Shown here: positions 54,301 through 64,000 of the stretch, piece after piece
Layout: each line of letters starts with the position of its first letter
Numbering within the stretch: the stretch's first letter is position 1
Source: Mesostigma viride
Taxonomy: Eukaryota; Streptophyta; Mesostigmatophyceae; Mesostigmatales; Mesostigmataceae
Assembly (NCBI GenBank): GCA_009746045.1
Contig: RPFO01000380.1
Coordinates: forward strand, 987,204-1,051,203
Reading direction: 5' to 3'
Length of the DNA stretch: 64,000 nt
The notes under the pieces: model-generated
What the model was told of the DNA's origin: nothing
The model's database searches: none
Seen by the model: only the letters and a program-made list of their open reading frames with translations
Position numbers and translations under genes: made by a program

Positions 54301-56734
54301 AGGGTGGGCGCGCGTGCGGGAGCGGGAGCGCGTAGGGTCTGCCCGCGTGCGCCAGATGTCGGCGCGCCGCGCGGTCTCGCTCCGCCTCTCGGTCCTGCGC
54401 GCGTGGCGCGAGGAGACGCAGCGCGCGAGGTCCGCCGCGGTACGTGCCGGGCGGCAGAACGTCAAGATGGCATCCGGCGTGCTGGCATCCGCGTTTTCTG
54501 GGTGGCGGACACAAGTGGCCGCCAAGATGGTCTTCTTGGACGCGTGCCGGCGTGTCGGGCGCTCGCTGTTGTCATCTGTCACGGCCACTGCATGGGCTGC
54601 ATGGGTGGCCCACATAGACCAGGTCAAGGCTCGTAAGGGGACGCTCGGGCTGGCCACGCGCCGCACCAGCTGGCTGCGCTCATCGGCGTGCTTCCGCGCG
54701 TGGCGTGACGTCATCCAGCAGCAGAGGCAGCTGTCGGTGGCCGTGGCCAAGTCGGGCCGGCGCGTCCTCGCAGTGCGCTGCGGGCGGTGCTTTTCCGCGC
54801 TCAGGGCGTGGGCGATGCTCCAGCGGGGGCTGCGGGAGATGTGGGAGGATGCGGGCGTTAGCATCATGTCTCCGGGCAAGGTGGCCGATGGTGCCACCGC
54901 CAGGATGGGAGAGAACATGGTGGATGCCACGTTCGACGCAGCAGAGGGCATTTTATCCGGGGAAACCTCCCTCTTGCCTTCCTCGTCCTTGTCATCTTCC
55001 GCGTCATCGCCGGCAACGACGTCCCTCTCCTCCCTGCGCTCACTACTGGCACGCGCGGCCGTCCTAGTGAGCAGCGTGGGCGGTGGCCTAAACCTGGCGT
55101 CTGAGCTGGACCCTTCCACCCTCCTCGAGTCGTCCCCCGCGAGGGCCTTCCTCTCCCGCAGAGCGGACGCGCGCCGGCTCCGCGAGCCCTTCACGCGCTG
55201 GTGCCGTATAGTGGAATCGGCAGCCATTGAACGCGAGGGCGCAGCCAGGGCGGACATCGAGTACACACGCCACCTGTGCAAGCGCGCGCTCAAGGCGTGG
55301 TCGGAGCGCATCGAGTTCCTCGCGGTCCAGCGGCTGCGGGAAAAAACCGCAAGAGCGCGCGAGAGCCGCCGGCTGCTCACCGCGTGCATGTCCGGCTGGG
55401 TGGGCATGGTGGAGTCGTCCGCACTCGCGTGCCGGCTGCTAGAAAACGTTGCCGCCAAACGAGACGTGCTCATGCTCGGCCGGGTGTTCCACGCGTGGGC
55501 CGGGTATGCATCCGACACGGCGGCCAGAAACCACCGCGTGCGGCGCTGGCAGGTGCGCCGCGCGGCGGCCCTGTTCTCCCGCCTGCTCGCCGAGTGGCAC
55601 TGGCAGGCGGGGCTGGGTGCGCGGCGCCGGATATTCGTCGACACAGTCTACCAGCGGCACAGCGAGTCGCTGCTACGGGCGGCGATGATCGAGTGGGGCC
55701 AGCGCGTTGAGGAGTGGAGGTCCAAGAGGTCGCTCGCGGAGCAGGTGACAAGGCGGGCGGACTACAACCGGGCGTACGTGGTGTTTGGCGCGTGGCAGCA
55801 GTGGGTGGAGCGGCGGCGCGCGAGGAGGGTGGCCGAGAACGCGCGGAAAGTGCAGGCGGTGCGCCAGCGGTTCGCCACGTGGTGGCAGGCGGTGGCGCTG
55901 TCCAGGGAGCAAGACGCGGTGGCGGCGGTCGCGGCCGCAGATCGCGCGAAACGGTCCCTCGGGGCCCTGTTTTACGCGTGGGTGGGGCAGACCGAGCGCT
56001 CCGTGCGGCTGGCAGCGGTGGCGAGGAAAGTGGCGGCGCGTTGCGGCGTGTTCATGCTGGCGCACGCGTTCCGTGGCTGGGCGAACTTCGTCACGGACAC
56101 GGTGGAGAAGCGGACCGCGGTAGCGGTGGTGCGGGACCACGCGGCGCAGTTGTTGCTGCGAACGTCATTGTTGGGCATGCGAGCAGTGGCCACCAAGGCC
56201 AAGGCGAGGAGGGACACGGCACAGGGACTGGCCACCAAGCAGGACCAGCGGGTGTGCCGGGTCGTCCTGCGGTCATGGGCGGGCATTGTGGAGTACGAGC
56301 GGAGTTTGTTCGTGGCGTCGGCCAAGGTGGCATTGCGTACGCGCCGCGGGTGGCTCTCGCGGGCGTTTGCCACGTGGCGCGCGGCGGTGGACGCGCGGGG
56401 TGCTGCGCGCCAGCAACTGCGTGTGTGCATCAGCCGCAAGCGCATCGCGCAGCGCTGGTTCCTGCGCTGGTACCGCGACGCGTTTGACAGCGACATCCAG
56501 CGCGCGCTGGGGCTTATTCTGGACACGACTGAGGACAAGATGGAGCGGCTGTACGGGGAGGTGTATCGTGAGGACAAGCCCAGTGGGTACAGGGACGTGT
56601 GGACCAGCACGCCGCTGTTCTCGGGAAGGGCCGAAGGCCGGCCGCTTGCGCCGTATAGTGGGCAGCGGGGGGCGGACCTGAGCCCGGTGGGCAGGCTGTT
56701 CAATCATGGGGGCTCCCCGCTGCTGCAGCCATAG
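48805..56734 (+). CDS. giant SFI1-type centrin-binding repeat protein with fascin-like N-terminus
   Basis: Exons 48805-48850, 49044-49309, 49936-50055, 51441-51627 and 52047-56734 join with consistent phases into 5307 nt (1768 residues plus TAG). Residues 1-35 are Pro/Ser/Thr-rich. Residues about 36-210 look like a beta-trefoil of the fascin/actin-crosslinking type, with [16 protein letters not shown] and [14 protein letters not shown] helical stretch follows. From about residue 310 there are about 26 SFI1 repeats (pattern AFxxW every 25-45 residues, for example [18 protein letters not shown]), then a Ser-rich linker (about 1148-1255), about 14 further repeats to about 1700, and a short tail. 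SFI1 repeats form a long helix that loads centrin at centrioles, basal bodies or spindle poles. The ATG with a 15-codon first exon was chosen because it is the nearest phase-matched start. The N-terminal half is split by introns while the repeats sit in one exon. The repeat call is firm; the trefoil call is by motif only. Confidence 0.88.
50877..51412. repeat. (CA)n/(CACG)n compound microsatellite ending 28 bp before SFI1 exon 4
   Basis: More than 500 bp of CA, CACACG and CACG units lie in intron 3 of the SFI1-type gene. A C-homopolymer (50860-50875) precedes them, and a short pyrimidine stretch and CCCCCAG acceptor follow. Thr-His, Cys-Val and Ala-His open frames here are spurious. Confidence 0.97.
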
Positions 56735-58570
56735 CGGGGTGGCACTGGCTGTGGAATCGGAACTATGCACCTGAGGGGTGTGCCTTGCGAAGCTGTGGGA
56801 GGGAAAGGGTATACAAGCGAGGGGGTGCTGGTCTGTGTGCATGAACGGGGTATGGCGGAGGGGTGATTGGGTTGTATTGATAGGTTGTATTGTATAGGTT
56901 GGTTTCACGCACCTGCGAGCTTTTCCCAAGGCCGGAGGTTGTACTATTTCAGGATTGTTGGAAGGCACCGACGATGATGGGCATGCAGATTGTTTGCCAG
57001 TCCACTGTGTGGATTGTTGTTTGCGGCCTACCACAAAGCGAAGCTGGATGGCAACTGGCGCTTAGTGCTGCTGTATACTCTTGAAGTTTGGAGCATTTCT
57101 GTGTTTGGACAGTGAGGTAAAGTTCCAAGGGCAGATTGATGTAGGGCTTGAGGCATCGTCACTGCTCCGCGCGTGCATGATTGGCATGGAGAAACAGGCT
57201 GTCATATGCGACAGGCACCTTCCTGAAGGGTTTGGCCCTGTTGTCCCCTCGGCTCCCCGGCGCGGCCCATTGCTAGACAGGGTAGCCCTCAGGTAGGAGT
57301 TTGCCCCTGAGGATAGGCGGTAAGCTACTACGCCTTGTCTGCCACTGTTGTTTCAAGAAGACAGCTCCCGAGGATGATGATTATATCCCCATCTACTGCA
57401 GCAGTAAATTAAGTAACTAAACTATAACATGCATCGGTTGGGGTGTAGCACACATTCCTGATGGACTGATGGGGGTGGGTGGCCGGTGACTGAGCCGCGG
57501 AAATCTAATCTATGATAGGCTAATATAGTCTAACAATCCTAGCTATCTATCTGACCCCTCCAAAGACATTGGCAGAGACATTATGCATCTCCGTCAAGTC
57601 CAGTGTTTTTTGCAACGTCACCCACATCTCTTCGGTATGTCACGGACGCGAGCTATGTCATCCGGGCGCCCACTATGCACAAGACCGGTGACGTGCGCAA
57701 GGAATTTGTCTTCTACGCATTTTCGACAAAGGCTAGTGACCGGGGGGGGACACTAGCACTTGCAGCATAAGAGCGGACGAAAGTGTACGTGCACGCGCGC
57801 CGGGCCAGGCACAGCTGGGCGCGCAGCACTGACTTGAGCGGACGGCAGCACAAGTGTGCAGCGTCGAGAGGATCATACGCGTGTTAGTGGACAGCTGGAG
57901 CTGAAGCTGGACTGCTGGACTTCAACAGCGCCGAGGCTATTGACAGGCCAGGTGTCTTTGTGGTGTAGAATAGCGGGTCAACGTTATGAGGACTGGACAG
58001 AAAATGGAGGGCGTCCCCAACATCTACTGCTCCAACCTAGGGCCATTGCTGGTACTTTTGACGTCATGAAAGCAGCGTTTTGGACTAGTGGAATATGATT
58101 TTACAGCATAAAAAGTCCATTTTATCATGAATGAACATGGCCAACAACCCCAAGTGCCCCTAAATTTCTCAATATTTGTAGATAAATGCTACTTCTCATA
58201 AGCTAAACCTGCACAAATGCACAATTTGGGGCATGCATGTGAAAGTTTGAAGTACAAATTCGCAATAAGGTTTTACATTTTTCAATTAATAATGGTATCT
58301 CATTCTTCAATCAATCAATTTGCAATCGTCCAAACAATTTATTCATTTCATACATGTCCGAATATGTTTAAAGAACACATGCAAGTGCTCAATCAGCGTG
58401 GATCCCCTTCGACGCGCCGCACCATATATACATTCGACACGTCAACCCTTCTACTAAACTGCCACTTCCAGAAGTCGCGGTCACTGATCGAACTACTATG
58501 TACATCTGCATTTCTGAATGTTGCGGTGGGCAAACGTGCAAAACGCGACTTCGTGCAAAGTCCTTGCCCA
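56735..58570. other. convergent intergenic region
   Basis: 3' flanks of the SFI1-type gene (+) and the unrecognised minus-strand gene. It contains TGTATTG and TGTAT runs at 56870-56900 that could serve 3'-end formation, but no definite signal. The rest, including AT-rich 58080-58380, shows no gene, repeat array or RNA. Confidence 0.5.
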
Positions 58571-59917
58571 TCATCGCTTGCCAGGTCGATGTGAAGGAAT
58601 GTTGTCCCAGCTGGCGCCTTCCTTCAGGAGAGTAACATGTTCGCTGGCGAACTTCAGGGGGAAACGAAACCTTCTCTCGCTCTCATCACTCCGACCGAGT
58701 TCGTACCCTTCATCAAACCATCTGATCACCACCTTCTCCTTCTCGCGGCCCAGGAGGGTGCCAAAGAGCAGAAAATCTTCCTTTTTGGGGTACTTGTGCT
58801 GCCAGTTTAGCCACATGTCCTCTACCCATTTCGAAGTCCAACCTCCGCGACCCAGTTTCGCGCCATCCATAAAGCGCATCCGGACGTCTGGCTCAACGTC
58901 CCTGATTGGGTCGACCGCTGTGCAAACCGCCCCCTTTTCCGCAACTGGCAGCCCCCCACCATCTCTGCCCTGACCACCACCCTTCTGCGGCTGTGAAGGT
59001 TCGTCGGCACCCTCCGTCTCCTGCCCCGCCCCTCGCCTGCCCCCTCCCCGACGTTTTGCCTTCTGCCCCTGCGCAGCCGCCGCCTCTGCCATCAACTCTT
59101 CGTACGTTTTTTCTGGCTGACCGCACGGTAAGGGTGGTGCGTGGGGTGCGTTGGGTGGGAGGGAGGCCCCTCCCGCCCCCGGTTGTGCAACTGGTGCGCC
59201 GACCGCGGCCTGGCCAACAACACGGCCGGCCTCTCCGGACACAGTCCCAAACGCGGATCCACGGGGAAACCGAACTGGAGTTTCTTCTTCGCCTTTCCCT
59301 GCACGTAAGCACATGCCAATTAACATGAATACGGAAGGGTCGTGTGAGAAATCAATGAAGCCATGGACTGATGCAAAAAAACTTATGTAGAAATATATTA
59401 AGGTACTTATTAAACTCGTTTATTGAAAATGAAATTTACCGGCCGAATGTACCGTTGGAGCGTGGAAGGGCATCCTTGTTCGATCGAAGATATCCGTCAA
59501 TGCGGTCAACGGTGCGTTCGATGTCCCTGGCGGCGCCTCAACATCGACCACCTCAGTCGGGCGCATCAATCCGGCAAACGCCGGCCCTCCACCTGAGACT
59601 GTCGGCGGACCCTCCACGTTACGAGCCTCCAATACCCTCTTCTGCAGTGGGGTGCTCGCAACAAAATCCGTGTCAGCCGACGGGACCGGATCGTCATCCT
59701 CATTCAGCAGTATCGTGTCCGGGCATTGCTCCATCCCCGTCGGGCGGGGGGCAAAGTCATCACAACCGTCCTTCCTGACGACGGTACGGGATCGTCATCC
59801 ATACCCAAAGAAACCGAGGCGAGGGCGGGGGTCCCCTCAACCGGGGGTCCCCATGAATCCTGACGAGGCCTCATTCCCATCTGTCGGACACGACCGCCTC
59901 CCGTAAATCGGGAACGC

Positions 59918-60245
59918 CCGCCGGCGCTACCAGTAACAGGCCGCGAGCCTGCTTCCTGCTGGCGATCCCCATCCACATCACAGATACGCCCGCCGGCGTT
60001 ACCAGTAACAGGCTGCGAGCCTCCTTCCTGCTGGCGATCCCCCTCATCACAGATACGCCCGCCGGCGTTTCCAGTAACAGGCCGCGAGCCTCCTTCCTGC
60101 TGGCGATCCCCCTCCTCATCACAGATACGCCCGCCGGCGTTTCCAGTAACAGGCCGCGAGCCTCCTTCCTGCTGGCGATCCCCCTCCTCATCACAGATAC
60201 GCCCGCCGGCGTTTCCAACGACAGGCCTCGAGTCTCCTTCACCAG
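59918..60245 (-). repeat. coding minisatellite, 69-72-bp unit (24-residue repeat)
   Basis: Four to five copies read in one minus-strand frame as variants of GDRQQEGGSRPVTGNAGGRI plus CDEE. One copy is 3 bp shorter, so the frame is kept. Each unit carries CGCCCGCCGGCGTT, related to the GCCGGC motif in the introns of the same gene. Confidence 0.93.
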
Positions 60246-62204
60246 CACGCTGGCGCTTACCTCCCCCCCTTTTGTCTTCATCCCCCCCATTGTCTCCTCC
60301 GCGAGCCTCCAGCATCCCGACTGCGCTTTTTCCCTCCCCTTCCATCTCCTCCCCCGTCCCTCTCCTCCTGGCCATCCCCTTTCTCCTCCTCGCCATCCCC
60401 TTTCTCCCCCTCCGCCTCGTCCCCCTCCTCCCCGGGCGGGTGCCCATCAGCATGATCCTCCTCCTCGTCCTCCTCGTCCTCCTCGTCCTCCTCGTCCTCC
60501 TCGTCCTCCTCGTCCTCCTCATCCTCCTCCTTCTCATCCTCATCCTCATCCACCTCCCCCACTTCCTCCTCCCCCTCTTCCCCCTTCTCCGAATCATCAC
60601 CCTCATCAGACGAAGATCGTCGTCGTCGGCAAAGTAGGCGAGGTCTGTCCACCCAGTTTTACGAAGCCGATATTTGATAAGGCGGACCAGGCGCTTCCAC
60701 CGGCGGATATGGGCGGCTCCCCGAACACCAGCAGAACTCTGCAGGGTCCCCTAAAAAGGGCGTTGGTCATGTTGTCAACCACATCCCACACGACCGGGCT
60801 GAAATGCGAGGAGGGTTTGGGCATGTGGCTGTCCTCCGGAATGCAGTCTGGGTCCCACTTGCGCAGGTTCCTCCACTTCTCGTTGCTGTCAGCTGCCAGG
60901 TCCAGCAGAGCAAACGCCGGTCCTTCAGCGACCGAGGAATTTTGTCAGACCCCGTGTACAACTCGTCCACCACCTTCGTCACCACCAGATCCTTTCTTTT
61001 TTCGTCTTCCTTCCATATCATTGTCCTGTATGCGATCCAGTCGGATCCCATCCTCACCCCCTTCCAATCGCTGTAGGCTTCCAACCTGTCCCGCCACCCC
61101 TTCTTGGCCTTGGTAGTCCCCTCCTCCGCCGCCTCCTCGACCTCCTTCTCGACCTCCGCCGCCGCCTCCTTTGGCACACCCAGCAGATGTTTGGTCTTCA
61201 CCCCCAAATCGTCATACAAATGACGGGGGTGGGAAGCGAGCAGCCCTCTCGGGAACTTCCAGTCCTTCTGGTCGACCACTTTCCTTTTAGCCGGCGGAAG
61301 GTCCCTCAGCGTGAGAATGATCGCCCTCGTGGCCGTGACGACCACCCGCCAAAAGTCTCTGGTCAGGCGGCAGTCGGCGATGAACTTGTCGAGGTCCGTG
61401 GCGAAGGTGCCCTTCAGCTTCACGCCAAACACGTGCTCCCTCACCAATACGGGGTTGAAGGTCCCGTCTAGTTGTTTGCAAGCGGCCATCAGGGGGGGTT
61501 CTCCAGGAACTTGATGTGGGCGAATTGCACGGCCGCCTCTTTCAAATTCTTGGCGACTTCCATTATTTTTATCAGGTTGCTGGGAGGGGCCTCACAGGAC
61601 ATGATCGGCGCTTGGATCAGGCTGTCGAAGTACTGGAAACTCGCAAGTTCCCGATGCGCGGTGAAAATGGACAGTTCGTGCGCCTTGTCTTTAGGGCGCG
61701 CGTCAAGGAAGTCTTGCCGAGCCGCGATATCCTGTGCGATCGCCGGCTTGCCGTCGACAACGGGCTTCAAAGGGTCCTCACACCAGAACAGCCAGCGCTG
61801 CATGAAGTTCTTCTGGTCCGGCCCCCACTTGTCGGTCTCTTCAGCCCCCCTGCCTTGTCGCCGGCGCCGTCCCCTTCGGCCTTGGCTTGCTCTCCTTTCT
61901 GCCAAAAGGGCTTCACAATCGCCCAGATCTTGCCGTACAGAGGAGTTGGGAGAGACACGCCCTTCCCTCTCTTGACGGGTCCATATGCCTGGTAGGCCCG
62001 GTGCACATCCCCCAGCGCTGAGCCCCACGTTGCCTTGGCTTGGGCTGTGTCCTCCGCGTTCATGGCGTTCCCGAGCTGCCTGACAATGCCGATCATCTCG
62101 CCGACTCGTTCGGAAACCTGCATCGCCGTATGGCAAAAACGCGCAGAGACACATCGACAGTCCTCCCAAATAAGCACAACTCAACTGAGAACAATAAAGC
62201 GACT

Positions 62205-62352
62205 CACAGAAACGCCGGCGGTCGCATCTTGACCAAAATATGGTGGAACATGAAAACCCCTTATAGAAACGCCGGCGGTCGCATCTTGACCGAACTAATG
62301 GCATACTGAAATTAACACAAGAAAACCACTTATAGAAACGCCGGCGGTCGCA
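62205..62352. repeat. intronic repeat with GAAACGCCGGCGGTCGCA, three copies
   Basis: Copies start near 62208, 62266 and 62335, inside the 246-bp intron between the 62364-63551 and 62117-59440 blocks. Flanking text such as AAAACC-CTTATAGAAACG is partly shared. Confidence 0.9.
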
Positions 62353-63558
62353 ACCTGGCTTACCTTCTGTTCACGGATCTGCCACCAGGTCGGCAGGATG
62401 GTCTCACCCTTGAGCATCTGCACGTCCACCCCCCCGAAATTCGTCCAATCAGTTGCCCACTCCTCCAGCTTCGCCGCGGCCACGGTCTTCGTGACCTCCT
62501 GCTCCTTCCCTCCCCGCGCAACGACCCTGAGCTTTTCCGCCTTCATGAAACCATTCAGCATTGCCTTGTACCACACAGATCTTTGGTCCACGGTCATATT
62601 TGGGGTGACCAGTTCGAATTTCACCGATTTGATGAGTGTGGTAAAGTGGTTCCCGTCCAGCACGAGAAAGCCGCAAATGGCTGGCGGCAACGGTGGCTTT
62701 CTCTCGAGTGGAGCCATCTCCCAGGCGGACTTGCACAAACTGTCCAAAAGCGCGGCCTTTCTCACGTCCACGGGCTTAAGATCGTCCAGAATATCGGCCG
62801 GTCCTGTCAGAACCGCGGTGGAAGCAGCTTCGGCCATCTCCTTGGCCGAGCTCGTTCGCAGGTAGATATCAATCTCTTTGTCAGTCATTGCGCGAGCGTA
62901 GCCAGCCTTCATTGTCCGTGCCCCCCCCATCTCCCCGAAGAGTTGCGCGAGCTGACGCTGGGTACCTTCCTTTTTCGTCCATTCATGAAAACTGTTGGGG
63001 CACCGGTCAGCCAAAAACTGGAACGAGTACCGCCACACAGGAATCACCAGCTTGTCGTGGCCGTAGTCGGACTCCGAGTTTGCAAAAATGGTGGCGTTCT
63101 GCTCGGCTCTAGACAGATGCAAGTCTCGTGCGAGGAGCTTCTGAGGCCCAACGAACAGGTTCCTTGTCCACACCCGATTTCGATGCACCAAGGCCTTGGA
63201 CATGTCATCGAGGTCCCGAGGCTGAACGGCAAGCTGCTTCCGCAACCGTTTGCCCTTCGCGATCTCATCGTTCACATCCAGGATGTCATCATCATCCTGC
63301 GACACCGGGGACTTCTCCCATTTCTCAAGCAGAGACACGGGAGCATCCGCAACCTCCACCTCCTTTCCTTTCCCCTTTCCCTTCAGCGCCTTCCCCTTGT
63401 GGGTCGCAAGTGCTTCGGAGAGTCCCTTCTGGAATTCGTCGACGGCAGCAGTCCACGTACTCGCTACTTCCACATCCGAGCTGCGCGCGTGCTGGTCGAG
63501 GCTGATTGAGTACAGGATGGCCGCGTGGGTCGCCCTCTCGGCCTGCACGTACTGCAGT

Positions 63559-64000
63559 GATGCGAAACAATCAGGAAAGCATAACCAAAAGGAAAAAGTA
63601 AATGTCACACTTGAGAAACGCCGGCCGTCGCAACCTACATGAAACCTGAACCTCAACATCAAAGCCCCCCTCACAACAGAGGTACACTTGGCTCATTTCC
63701 CTCAACCGTGATGCGAAAAAATCAGGAAAACATAGTCAAAAGGAAGTGTCACACTTAAGAAACGCCGGCCGTCGCAACCTACATGAAACCTGGATCTCAA
63801 GAAGCCCCCTCACAACAGAGGTACACTTACCTCATTCCCCTTAACAATGATAGGAAAAAATCAGGAAAGCATAACCAAAAGGAATAAAGTAAATGTCACA
63901 CTTGAGAAACGCCGGCCGTCGCAACCTACATGAAACGTGGACCTCAAGAACAAAGCCCCCTCACAACAGAGGTAGACTTACCTCATTCCCCTCAACCGCT
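63559..64000. repeat. tandem repeat of about 141-154 bp, three copies, at the right edge
   Basis: Units start near 63559, 63706 and 63847. Each has AAATCAGGAAAGCATA, AGAAACGCCGGCCGTCGCAA, CCTACATGAAAC and CCCCTCACAACAGAGGTA. On the minus strand each unit contains GAGGTAAGT or a close variant (GAGCCAAGT in the first), a potential splice donor for the upstream exon. Confidence 0.92.

Larger units (their letters stand above)
58571..63551 (-). pseudogene. unrecognised multi-exon gene, frame-broken; 5' end beyond the window
   Basis: Minus-strand blocks: 62364-63551 (396 open codons, acceptor CACTGCAG, donor AAG then GTAAGC), 62117 down to about 59440 (2.7 kb, donor GTAAAT at 59439), and 59298-58571 (242 codons including stop TGA). 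Phases at the two joins agree. The first block is mixed alpha/beta-like with a Lys/Gly-rich patch and an acidic DDDD stretch. The middle block holds FWCEDPLKPVVDGKPAIAQD, an acidic Asp/Glu tract and a 24-residue tandem repeat. The last block has Trp-rich WVEDMWLNWQHKYPKKEDF. No family is recognised. The middle block needs about seven frame shifts to stay coherent, near 61845, 61492, 60932, 60710, 60615, 60350 and 59746; most are repaired by one extra base and several lie in G or C runs of six or seven. This suggests a pseudogene or local homopolymer errors. The first coding exon(s) should lie right of 64000. Confidence 0.5.

Noticed and set aside
52033-55644. Long minus-strand ORFs (319, 275, 476 codons) across the SFI1 exon
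   Set aside because: They are GC-rich antisense shadows of the 4.7-kb repeat exon with no independent motif.
60278-60652. Arg/Thr-rich reading of the GAGGAC repeat as the true frame
   Set aside because: The alternative frame gives an Asp/Glu acidic tract, a far more usual protein composition; the Arg/Thr reading only looks longer because no stop occurs in the repeat.

Overview
The window is nuclear DNA of a eukaryote, most likely a green-lineage (chlorophyte or streptophyte) alga that still builds centrioles or basal bodies. The main reason is an intact 14-exon gene for a plant-type DNA topoisomerase VI subunit A (SPO11-3/TOP6A). It is supported by a giant SFI1-type centrin-binding protein, an interstitial plant-type telomere repeat (CCCTAAA), GC-rich coding exons, long introns with GT-AG ends, and very heavy simple-sequence DNA. 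The species cannot be named from sequence alone.

Layout. 1-347 is a (CTGC)n tract. 1764-3893 (+) is a probable mitochondrial helical-repeat protein of the OPR/FASTK type. 3894-6889 is intergenic with a decayed LINE tail. 6890-20795 (-) is TOP6A: 14 exons that join without a frame error into 417 codons plus stop, spread over 13.9 kb, with a GGGA/GGGT satellite of about 2.4 kb in intron 3. 20796-21989 is a short divergent intergenic region. 21990 to about 40314 (+) is a long coiled-coil gene: 22 exons joined here give exactly 1250 codons, and they include three tandemly duplicated 71-codon exons. 40.3-48.8 kb is a transposon graveyard holding LINE fragments, a hAT-like non-autonomous element and a foldback MITE family. 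48805-56734 (+) is a five-exon, 1768-residue protein with a fascin-like beta-trefoil N-terminus and about 40 SFI1 repeats, nearly all in one 4.7-kb exon. 58571 to the right edge (-) is an unrecognised gene or pseudogene whose large central exon carries several frame breaks and a 24-residue tandem repeat.

Working together. The coiled-coil and SFI1 genes lie head to tail and both encode the long rods typical of centriole or basal-body proteins; this functional link is inference. TOP6A is expected to work with TOP6B (not in this window) in plant-type endoreduplication and decatenation. The most unusual structural signal is that several introns in two genes contain copies of the neighbouring exon end together with its splice site, as if the introns grew by tandem duplication across the junction.
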